Source: Protonemura montana
Taxonomy: Eukaryota > Arthropoda > Insecta > Plecoptera > Nemouridae
NCBI GenBank assembly: GCA_947568835.1
Contig: OX387607.1
Location: forward strand, 1,674,001 to 1,738,000
Direction: 5' to 3'
Length of the DNA: 64,000 nucleotides
A program made the translations under genes and the position numbers. The notes beneath the pieces are model-generated. The model ran no database searches, was not told where the DNA came from, and was given only the letters and a program-made list of their open reading frames with translations. Shown here piece after piece: positions 22,301 through 34,300 of this stretch; position 1 is the stretch's first letter; each line of letters begins with the position of its first letter.

Positions 22301-25300
22301 CGACCGGCAATTGGGAGATCCCGGTTTAGTATCCCGGTTTGGTTGCACATTTTTCCAGTCTTGCTTCCTTTCCATATAAGTATATACATGCATTTAAGTT
22401 ACCTCTCGTTTAGTAAAGTTGACTAATCTGTTCTCATGACCACGTCCTTGCCTGATTGCAGAGAGATGGTAGCGCAAGTGTTTGCTTCGAGTCGCGGCGC
22501 TGGTGCTTCCGGCGCTGCCCTAGACGGCGCTCACTCTCTGCGCCGGTCAGCTAGCATGCGCCGGGCGTTCTGCGTCGGCGCTCAGCGCAGGTCGCTGGCG
22601 GCGCAGCTCAAAGCCACAGCGGTCAGTTTGCTTTGCACTGAGTTTTATACACGGCGCTATATGACCTAAAGGTTTGGGCTGTCGGAAACATCGGTTCTTA
22701 TGAGTTTAGCAACACTGCCATGGGTTAGGTTTAGGATGGGTGACCATTATACACATGACCAGTTTTGTTTGGGAGAGAGGTTGGAGGGATGAAAGTTAAG
22801 CAACACTGCGCTGGGTCAGGTTTAGGATGGGTGACCATTATACACATGACCAGTTTTGTTTGGGAGAGAGGTTGGAGGGATGAAAGTTAAGCAACACTGC
22901 GCTGGGTCAGGTTTAGGATGGGTGACCATTATACACATGACCAGTTTTAGTTTGGGAGAGAGGTTGGAGGGATGAAAGTTAAGCAACACTGTGCTGGGTC
23001 AGGTATTCGATGGGTGACCATTATACACATGACCAGTTCTGTTTGGGAGAGAGGTTGGAGGGATAAAAGTTAAGCAACACTGTGCTGAGTCAGGTATTGG
23101 TTGGGTGACCATCATACACATGACCAGTTCTGTATGGGAGAGAGGTTGAAGGGATGAAAGTTAAGCAACACTGCGCTGGGTCAGGTATTGGATGGGTGAC
23201 CATTATACACATGACCAGTTCTGTTTGGGAGAGAGGTTGGAGGGATAAAAGTTAAGCAACACTGTGCTGAGTCAGGTATTGGTTGGGTGACCATCATACA
23301 CATGACCAGTTCTGTATGGGAGAGAGGTTGAAGGGATGAAAGTTAAGCAACACTGCGCTGAGTCAGGTATTGGATGGGTGACCATCATACACATGACCAG
23401 TTCTGTTCGGGAGAGAGGTTGGAGGGATGAAAGTTAAGCAACACTGCGCTGAGTCAGGTATTGGATGCGTGACCATCATACACATGACCAGTTCTGTTCG
23501 GGAGAGAGGTTGGAGGGATGAAAGTTAAGCAACACTGCGCTGGGTCAGGTATTGGATTGGTGACCATCATACACATGACCAGTTCTGTTCGGGAGAGAGG
23601 TTGGAGGGATGAAAGTTAAGCAACACTGCGCTGGGTCAGGTATTGGATGGGTGACCATCATACACATGACCAGTTCTGTTCGGGAGAGAGGTTGGAGGGA
23701 TGAAAGTTAAGCAACACTGCGCTGGGTCAGGTATTGGATGGGTGACCATCATACACATGACCAGTTCTGTTCGGGAGAGAGGTTGGAGGGATGAAAGTTA
23801 AGCAACACTGCGCTGGGTCAGGTATTGGATGGGTGATCATCATACACATGACCAGTTCTGTTCGGGAGAGAGGTTGGAGGGATGAAAGTTAGTACAGCAA
23901 CTTCACTCGCCTTGCTTATCAACCTCTCGACAGCATGGATTTGTGGTTAGGCTAGGCTCATCATCATCCTCTTATTCACGAATGCCATTTGACCAGTGCC
24001 GCATGGACAGATGTCAAAAACACTACGCCGTTAAACAGAATAATTAAGAAGAAGACAAATAATTTATCAGATCATCTTATAGTCTAAATCTGAGGTTTTC
24101 TAGTCATTTTGAGAAAAAAATAGATGAAAAAATAAAACGATTGGAAATGGTCATGAACTGTTGTTTGCTCTGAGTGGCTGTGATATAAAATGATTCATAA
24201 CTCGGTGTTTAATGTTCCAGGACGGGCTTGTTGAAACACTTCGTCGAACACGTATGCAGTTCGTGCATTGCTTCCTGGCGCAGTCACCCACCCCCGTCAG
24301 CGCCATCGGCAGCTCTAACGGCAACGGCTTGCACCCGAACATGACTAACGGTGGTGGGTCGGAAGACTTCCTGGATGTCCCACTGCTGCGTGAACAGGTG
24401 AGTTGATTTTATTATTTATCACTCTAATAACCTCTTAAAATTTTTGCCGAAACGGAGACTAGAACCCCGATCTCCACCTGTCACGGGTGTTGCTCTAACC
24501 AATTGAGCTACTTGGACTTGAGCTTGTTGAGAGGATTTTAGTGTATTTGATGTGAATATCGAATCTTCAACGCTATTGTCAAGGCAACATCTTGAAAACT
24601 TGCATGAAAACAGTTGTTAGGGGATCTTTTGAGATGAATCTAGCTTAAAAGAGTGTCAAAACTGTAGGGTTGCTAATGGCGTTGTGCAAATATTTGAAAA
24701 AAAAAATATGGAAAATATTTATGAAAAGAAATTTGGGACTGTTTTTTATATGGAACTATTTTTCAAGATCCTAGCTTTTATTTGGGCGTCCTGGTTTTAA
24801 TTCTGTATTAAGTTTGACAGAGACATTCACATCAAAAATCTAATCAAACATAGCCTGCATATGGACGTCTCTAACTGAAACTACCGTCTTCTCCCCGCAG
24901 CTGCGTGGCTCTTGGCTGCTTGCCGCAGCCCGACTTCACAAGCAAGGTTGGCCGGACCCCTTGCCCCTGGCTGAGTTCAGACGTCGCTTCCGCCTCCTCG
25001 CCCCCGAGAGCGCTGGGGGCGGCGGTGACGTGGACGAACGTCAAGCCGTGGCGGACATGCTTCGTGTTATGGAGGTGGACATGGGAAGCGTACGCATCGG
25101 CCTCAGCCAGGTAGGACTTGGCAGACCATTTGCTTGATTTCCAAGTTTCCAGGATTGATTTCCATGATCCCAATGCAATATGCCACTGTTTTGAAAGACA
25201 TTTGCTTTTTTCTATGGGGGGACCTCAGGGCAGATGCAAACCTTTTTCTTTTGGTGTTATTTCTGTAATTTTGAGTCAGCATAGGGGCTGTTAAAAGGTG

Positions 25301-28300
25301 CACCAAAGAGGTTTGGCAGCCTTTTTTTTTCGAATTCAAGGATATTTTTAAAGCAAATATATGCGTTTCAGGTAATTCATGAGACTGAAGGTAGCATTGT
25401 CAGCAGGGCATTGTTTAAAGGCACAGCTTATACTGAAATATATTTGAGCTCTATTATAATTGAAAAATGTCTTTCCCACGTTGAGTTTTTGCTGTTTTTC
25501 CCATGAGTTAACCAAATTCTTGGTGCTCTTTGTGTGGCACGCCCACATATCCGTTTCTGCCGATGCATTCGATCTTTTGGAGGCAGCTTATGATGCAAAG
25601 TCATTTCAACGGAGCCACTTTTCGTGGCATCTTGTGTTTGTTTATGTTTAAGGGTTGTGTGATTCGTGTTATAAGTTTAGACAGCGTCATATGACTTTTC
25701 CGTGGGCATCTAAGTGCACCTAAGTGCATCTAAGTGCACCTAAGTGCACCTAAGTGCACCTAAGTGCATCTAAGTGCACCTAAGTGCACCTAAGTGCACC
25801 TAAGTGCATCTAAGTGCATCTACGTGCATCTTCCCTGGAATTTCTTGGCTTTGATCCTTTACTTTTCTCACTTGAATACACATATTTTTTGTAGAAACGT
25901 GTCTTCGTCCTAGTGTAATAATTTTGACAAATTCTTTGCGACTTGCAGTATTTATTCGAGTTTCAGACTCAAGCCTAGCCATATTTCCAAGTGTCAGTGA
26001 ATCAGCATCAAATCTGTCATTGTTTTGTCACTTTACAAGCTAATGCAGCTCTTTTCAACGTAGTTTTCTACCTTGGGGAAGAAAGCTAGACTGGAAAAAT
26101 TTGCAACCGAACCGGGATACTAAACCGGGACCTCCCAATTGCCGGTCGGATGCTCTACCACCAGAGCTATGCGGGCACAGATATTCTAGTTTTTGCGGGG
26201 TGGGATAAGCGATCCCCTTCAAGGGGTAAGAAGCCAAGGTGACTTTTATGAACGAGATCGTAGCAACTCCATGATGAGATGCTTATTCAACGGCTACAAT
26301 ACAGAATGGTCTGTCACTTTTCCTTGAATCCAGGGTTATCTCGAAAGATTTACGGTTGTTGCAGTGTTTTTTGGTTTTTCTATCGTTTCCACTAGGCAGC
26401 TAAAACCAGCACGCGAATGATGGAAATGAAGCAAGGCTGGAAAAATGTGCCTTTATCAAATTTTCTGCTATTTGACGAATTATTTAATAACAGTCCACTT
26501 TGGAAAAAGCTGATAGAATCAATGCATTTGCGTTAGAGTATATTGGGTCATTATATTCAGGTGACATTTAATAGTTTTCCACATTTTAATTTTACTCCAC
26601 TGCTGGTACGGTAGACTTATTTGTTCTAAATCAACATTATCTGTACGTTCATTAAGAAATTATCAAAACAATTAATACCAAGGGACCTGATGTAGTACTA
26701 TGGAAACCTTGTGAACCCACTTTAGGCTCATACTCATTCTTACCAGAAGATGATTGCTACTTTCAGTGGCGTGTACTGGTATTTTAATCCAGGTAGGCAC
26801 TGCCTAGTGTGCCTACCAAGGAGGTCAGCCACTGCAACTCTCATGGTCAAAAGCTGTTGGTGTCCAGACTCCAGAAATAGCGACACCAGCTCTATAGAGT
26901 TAACTTTGGTAATATGACTTGCATTAGAGTTGGTTGCTATAGGCGCTGGGACTCAACCACCAGAAGATACCAGCACAAGGGCTGCAGGAGGACAGTCCTT
27001 GTGCTGGTATCTTCTCTCACGGGCTGGACAGTAACAATGCAGGGGACAGTCCTTGTGCTGGTATCTTCTCTCACGGGCTGGACTGTAGCAATGCAGGGGA
27101 CAGTCCTTGTGCTGGTATCTTCTCTCATGGGCTAGACTGTAGCAATGCAGGGGACAGTTCTTGTGCTGGTATCTTCTCTCACGGGCTAGACTATAGCAAT
27201 GCTGGGGACAGTCCTTGTGTTGGTATCTTCTCTCACGGGCTAGACTGTAGCAATGCAGGGGACAGTCCTTGTGCTGGTATTTTCTCTCATGGGCCATTGC
27301 TACAGTCTATAGACTGTAGCAATGCAGGGGACAGTTTTTGTGCTGGTATCTTCTCTCACGGGCTAGACTGCAGCAATGCTGGGGACAGTCCTTGTGCTGG
27401 TATCTTCTCTCATGGGCTAGACTGTAGCAATGCTGGGGTCAGTCCTTGTGCTGGTATCTTCTCTCACGGGCTAGACTGTAGCAATGCAGGGGACAGTCCT
27501 TGTGCTGGTATCTTCTCTCACGGGCTTGACTGTAGCAATGCTGGGACAGTCCTTGTGCTGGTATCTTCTCTCACGGGCTAGACTGTAGCAATGCAGGGGA
27601 CAGTCCTTGTGCTGGTACCTTCTCTCATGGGCTAGACTGTAGCAATGCAGAGGACAGTCCTTGTGCTGGTATCATCTCTCACGGGCTAGACTGTAGCAAT
27701 GCAGGGGACAGTCCTTGTGTTGGTATCTTCTCTCACGGGCTAGACTGTAGCAATGCAGAGGACAGTCCTTGTGCTGGTATCTTCTCTCACGGGCTAGACT
27801 GTAGCAATGCAGGGGACAGTCATTGTGCTGGTATCTTCTCTCACGGGCTAGACTGTAGCAATGCAGGGGACAGTCATTGTACTGGTATCTTCTCTCACGG
27901 GCTAGACTGTAGCAATGCAGGGGACAGTCCTTGTGCTGGTATCTTCTCTCACGGGCTAGACTGTAGCAGTGCAGGGGACAGTCCTTGTGCTGGTATCTTC
28001 TCTCACGGGCTTGACTGTAGCAATGCAGGGGACAATCCTTGTGCTGGTATCATCTCTCACGGGCTAGACTGTAGCAATGCAGGGGACAGTCATTGTGCTG
28101 GTATCTTCTCTCACGGGCTAGACTGTAGCAATGCTGGGGACAGTCCTTGTGCTGGTATCTTCTCTCACGGGCTAGACTGTAGCAATGCAGGGGACAGTCC
28201 TTGTGCTGGTATCATCTCTCACGGGCTAGACTGTAGCAATGCAGGGGACAATCCTTGTGCTGGTATCTTCTCTCACGGGCTAGACTGTAGCAATGCAGGG

Positions 28301-31300
28301 GACAATCCTTGTGCTGGTATCTTCTCTCACGGGCTAGACTGTAGCGGTAGCCTATACAACGCACACGTTATATTATCTTAAGAAATATGAGAGAAGATGG
28401 AGAAGGAGAAAGACTAAAGGTCAATGGCACTAAAACTGAGGAAAACGATTGACTTGGAGAAAACTTAATTTAAAAAATGTGTTTTTGAAAACTTGCGCTG
28501 CGGTTAGATAAGTAGACATGAGTCTAAAAACCATAACTCCTTTGGATGAAATTTCCAGCGTTTTCAACTGTTCCAATTCTCACCTGTAGTTGGTTGTCTG
28601 CATAGAAGTAGAAATAGCAGTGATACCGTTTAACAGATATCTACACGCAGTCAAGTTTATGGTAATGAGAATAATTAGCATTATTCACACAGCCATCACG
28701 TGTTGGTCGTCTGCAAGCCGACCATAAAGCAATTAACCAAATCAACCGCCTCAAATTAGGCACATTTCACCGCCCGTTATGTGAAAAAGTAGACCAATAG
28801 TCCACCATAGCAAGCCAATCGATTGTCACCAGATGTTTTCTGGTCTTGAATACGTTTTAATTGTCAACGCGTACGAATTCAAAATAACGGTCGAATGTGG
28901 CACGCACATGCGTGGCAAATGCGTGCGGTGCGTGTTGTTGTTGTTTTTTGTGCGTTTGCTTCTGGCGACCGGCGACCGGCTTTGGTATCTCTGTGATTTG
29001 ACATCTATAAATGTGAGACAGTTTAATTGTGCCTTGGGGTCAGGATATGATTACCTGTGAACTGCGGTCAAATGTATGAATTCTACTTTAATAATTTACT
29101 AGCAAGTCGGTGAATCTGTTATTCACTAGCTTCTTCTTCGCCGATCATCTTCACCGATCACCGTTCCCGGTTTTCGCGATTTTTTCTTCGAATTTCTCGA
29201 ATGAAAGTAATTGCTAGTTCTGAGAGAAGTTGATTCTGGTTTGTTCGTCTAGCCCTGTTTCTGTTGGGAGTATATTTTACCCTCCTTACCTCTCAGACAG
29301 CATCAAATATTCGTTAATTGTAAACGCAGGGAATCTAACCGATTCAAACATCACTTGTCATTCACCCAATGTTGGCTCGCATATTATTTCCCCTTCACAC
29401 TTTTCGGCATCTTTAATTTCTCAAGATCAACTTTCAGTTGAGTGAAATACGTCTCAAGAGTTATGACTGGATTTTGGCGATGCACCTTGTCACGTACTCC
29501 GACATAAGAAAGCTGCATTGATGGTATTTCCACGCGGGTATTATTTGGCCAGCTCCCATGCCTGCACATCGGATCTAATTTCTAAACCAGCTGGACCTTC
29601 TTCCATTAGCATTCAAATGGATGCCAATTTAAGAGTTTTGCCTCTGGGCAGGATAATTACACCTCGGTGAAACTCTACGATAAATAATACCTTATACATG
29701 CATGGCTTGTGCGTTTGACAGAACTTTTATCGTGTGTAAAACCTGACTCTGGTTTAGCATCTTAGACAGATGAAATCGGGACGTCATAGCTCACTAACGA
29801 TACTAAAGCCCTTGAAGATGCTGCCACCCAAGCTGGACAAACGCCTGCTTTTGGTGAATTCAATCGTCAATTCGAGTTTCTCGATCCGACACGTAGCTCG
29901 AAAGCCTATCCTGAACGCGTTCAACAATTCAATTGTTTACTGGTCACTTATAAGGGCAGGTCGTGGATGCCATGTTTGCAACACATATTTATTAAATGCA
30001 TGTTCAGACTGATGTGTCAACACCCAACAATTTCATAGTGCTATTCGCAAGTTCATCTCGAGTAACGATGGGTCTTAAGAAGTTAACAGTCAATAGTCTC
30101 ATTGTACACAACCTCGCTGTCAATTTCTTGCAGAGGTTTTAAAAACCACGTTCCTCCTATCTCAATCCTAATTGCAAACCGAACGGTTTGTCGTGTTGAA
30201 AACACCGGTTCTCGTTAGATCACCGAAGTTAAGCAACACTGCGCTGAGTCAGGTATTGGATGGGTGACCATCATACACATGACCAGTTCTGTTCGGGAGA
30301 GAGGTTGGAGGGATGAAAGTTAAGCAACACTGCGCTGAGTCAGGTATTGGATGGGTGACCATCATACACATGACCAGTTCTGTTCGGGAGAGAGATTGGG
30401 GGGATGAAAGTTAAGCAACACTGCGCTGGGTCAGGTTTTGGATGGGTGACCATCATACACATGTTCGGGAGAGAGGTTGGAGGGATAAAAGTTAAGCAAC
30501 ACTGCACTGGGTCAGGTATTAGATGGGTGACCATCATACACATGACCAGTTCTGTTCGGGAGAGAGGTTGGAGGAATGAAAGTTAGTACAGCAACTTCAC
30601 TCGCCTTGCTTATCAACCTCTCGACAGCATGGATTTGTGGAGGAATCCTGTTGTTCACGTTGTACCGTCCTTCGGAAGGGACGTTAAGCCAGTGATCCCC
30701 TTGGTCTTCGACAGGAGTAGGCTACGTGCCGGCACCGGGTTGCCCTCCTCCCTTCTAGGCTAGATTCATCATCATACAATAATTCACCGACGCCATTAGA
30801 CCAGTGCCGCATGACCAGATGTCAAAACAGTGCGTCATTTAAGATCACAAAATAATAACCTAATTGCAATACAATGCAATGCCATACGGACTGAATTTCC
30901 AATAGATTTTCAGAAAATGTATCATATTTAATACAATAGCGCCTGAAATGCTCGTCAACTGGCACCTCGTCATCAAGCATTGGCAGCCACCTCTATTGCA
31001 TGACTTTCTTTGAAAGTCACTATCAAAGATAGAAGCATTCCTCCAAGTTCACCTCTTCCTTGCACCGCCGCCCACAACACTCCAATTTAACAATTGTCAG
31101 CGTCGATTGAGATGCGTGTCAGGACGATGCGTTGTCTCCACAGCGACGTGCCCACACCGTAACCAGGACGACGAGCGGAGGCATGCGACGGACGCACGTG
31201 CGTAGCATGCTGATGTCCACGCTGGCTGGCGGTGGGGGGACAAGACTGATGCCCTCGTCGCCTCGCGGGTCACTCGCAGTATCGCTTCATCGCGCCGAAG

Positions 31301-34300
31301 AGGCGAGTGCCGGTGACAGTCTCTTCTGGTTGATCCTCTGGTTAGCTAGCTTCCAGCTAGCAAGCTTAGAAGGCGTTCTTCGTGGAAAGTTTCCTGGCAC
31401 CCTTTTCTCGGGACCCTGTTCACTCGACTCGAGTTTCGAGATCTGTTTTCGGTGCTCAGCGACTTAACGCTTCAACAAATAGTTTAAATTAGATCAGTTA
31501 TTTTAGTGCTTCTCTCTGCCACCTACAGCAGCGTGGTGAAAATCGTTCGCGAATCGCTTCCGGCGTCCTGCATTTCCGTTCTCTTCAGTGTTTGAATTGA
31601 TGCGCCATCTTTTATCCGCGTAACGCGCAGGCGTGTACACGAGGGTTGCGCACGCATGGCGCCTGTCGGCTGGCCGCCTGCATCGAACGCAGTGCGCAAA
31701 CTCCACCAACTCTACGACAACGCGCGCAGCAGCGGCGGCAACGGCGGCGGCGAAAAGCCGAAACTCTTCCCGCCATGGCGCTTCAAGGTCAAGAAGCTTC
31801 CGAAGCAGACCGCGGTCGAGACTGCACCCACGGACAAGGGTGTACAAAAGGTGCCTGTCGCCAAACCGCGAGCCAAGGGCGTAGGCCTTAGCGTCTCGGC
31901 TGCCGCCGCTCCCACAGAGCGATCTAGTGGCGACGACGGAAACCGCACGCCGCGCGTCATCGCCGCCGAGCGCAAGCGCAGTGGCGGCGCGACTGTGATC
32001 GAAGTCAACTGCGACTCCTCGTGGCGGGTCGACCGAACTGTGATCGCCGTCAGTGGCGATGTCTCGTCCGAAGAGTTTGACTCGGTCATTTCCAGCGACG
32101 ACTCTCTGCCTTTCGACGGGGACCTCGGTTCGAGTCCCCCTTTCGACGTCAAGCCGAGTTTCCCCGAGTACGTCAATTGCCAGCGCGTTGAGAACGAGTA
32201 CGATGTCATCGGGAGTCGGCTGATTAGCGCTGGCGAACCGAAGAAAGCCGAACTGAGCCGAGGCAGTCGGAACTTAGCGCGGCGGTCGCTCCCTATCGGG
32301 CAGTCTGCGAACCGCGCTGATGACTGGGCGAGGGTGTACGCGTGCTATGACGCGTTGGAGGCTGAGTGCAGTGGCGAGGGGGTGGCGGGACGTGGGAAGG
32401 GTAGGATGAGCGAACCTCCGGGAGGTCAGCAAGATGCCGGCGAAGCGAAGACCGGAGACAAAGAAAAGGTCCCTGAGCAGAAAGGGAAATATTTGGCCTT
32501 GAAGGGAAAACAAGCCAAGATCAAGGTCTCTGAACCTAAAGGCAAAACAGCTGTTTTCAAAGCTAACAACGTGGAACGCTTGAAAGCAGAATGCGCCGGC
32601 GAAATCAAAGCTAGCAAAACTGAGAGCAATGCCAAGACGCCCGATGCAGCGGAGGTCGGCGACAGCCCAGTCGACCTGCTCGAGGTCTCGCAGCCGGTAC
32701 AGGCCATCCTCCGCGCGAACATCTTCGGCAAGAAGGCCCGTCTCGCGCTCAAAGGGAGGGCCACCTCATTCCAGGGCCGCGGGGGTAAATGGGTGCTACG
32801 GCGCAAGTCCGACCTGGCCGACAAAGCGGCAAAGTTTCTGGCAGAGAAACAGAGGAAGAGTGAGGAGATGCAAGGCCAGGCTGATGACAAAAACGACGTT
32901 GTTGGTGAAGATAAACAAGATGGCGGTGATAAGAAAGAGCTGTCAATTGTTGCTGATGTTCAACTATTGGAAGGAAACGTCAATAGTCAATGCGATGTTA
33001 ATGGTGGTCTAGGAAACGTTCTCGGGGTTAAAACGGAGAGCGAAGAAGTTAGCAATGCTAGTGTCGTGCAAGAAATGTGCGCTAAAGATGAGTACATCAA
33101 GATCGTTGAAGACAAGCAGCGTGAGATTGTTGAGGTGAAACGCACCCAGTTTGTGCTACCGAAACGCGAGCCGACGCATGACGATCTCAACCTTGACAAG
33201 CAAAACCCGTGCTATCTGGAGAAGTCGAGTCAGCTGTTCGAGGTGGCGTTTACCACGCGTGCGCGCGATCAACGTGCACGATGCAGCACGGCGAGGAGGT
33301 CGGCAGGTGGCGCTGTCTATCGCACGGAGATGGAGGTAACTAATTGCGACACTCTGGTGGACGGGCGCGGAATTAGAGGCGTTCTAGGTGTTAATTTTTT
33401 TTGTTCTTGTCATGTGACTCGGATGTCGTGTGCATCACTATTTTCCATTGGACCGCTATGCAACTGCCCTTAGTGCTAGTTGGTTTGTTAGTTGTGACAA
33501 AGTTTAATGCAGTCAGATCGCTGGGTTTCCAATTAGACCGAGTCTCAATACTCATGTTTTACCTTACCGAACGGTTTGCTGTGTTGGAAACACCGGTTCT
33601 CGTTAGATCACCGAAGTTAAGCAACACTGCGCTGGGTCAGGTATTGGATGGGTGACCAACATACACATGACCAGTTCTGTTCGGGAGAGAGGTTGGAGGG
33701 ATGCAAGTTAGTACAGCAACTTCACTCGCCTTGCTTATCAACCTCTCGACAGCATGGATTTGTGGAGGAATCCTGTTGTTCGCGTTGTACCGTCCTTCGG
33801 AAGGGACGTTAAGCCGGTGGTCCCCTTGGTGCTCTTCGACAGGAGTAGGCTACGTGCCGGCACCGGGTTTCCCCTCCTCCCTTCTAGGCTAGGTTAGGTT
33901 CATCCTCATCATCATCATCCACTCATTCGCCGACGCCATTAGACCAGTGCCGCATGGCCAGATGTCAAAACAGTGCGTCGTTAAACACCACAAATAATAA
34001 TAATCATGTTTAACTTGCGAAAATTGTCGGTATAACGGCAAAACGATTGACCGACAAAAATTGTGGTCGCTCAGAGATGGAGTCACCATCGTTTGGTGAA
34101 AAATTGCATTTCGTTATTTCTCGCAGATAACTCGCATTTGAGACTGATTTGCTTGCAATTAATCTTTATTAATGCTAACATCAACGGTTGATAAACATGT
34201 ATCGATACTTTAAGTCTCAATTATTTACTGCAGAGGTTTGTTAAAAAGGACGGCCGCAAGCGCCATCTGACGGTAGAGACTGCAGAACGTTTAAATTAAT

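Noticed and set aside
22275..22350. tRNA gene
   Set aside because: The tRNA-like part is embedded in longer sequence shared with 26085-26228, the anticodon loop lacks U33, and it fits a SINE. The same reasoning applies to the five copies of the other tRNA-like family.
26914..27581. Open frames across the 54-bp array
   Set aside because: 54 is a multiple of three, so the repeat stays open; there is no start context or non-repeat protein.
30176..30250. 5S rRNA gene
   Set aside because: Only the promoter part resembles 5S; the 3' third is missing and it continues into SINE body sequence.
31712..32890. Minus-strand frames of 154-165 codons opposite the nested unit
   Set aside because: Shadow frames produced by the GC-rich codon usage of the plus-strand 560-codon frame.
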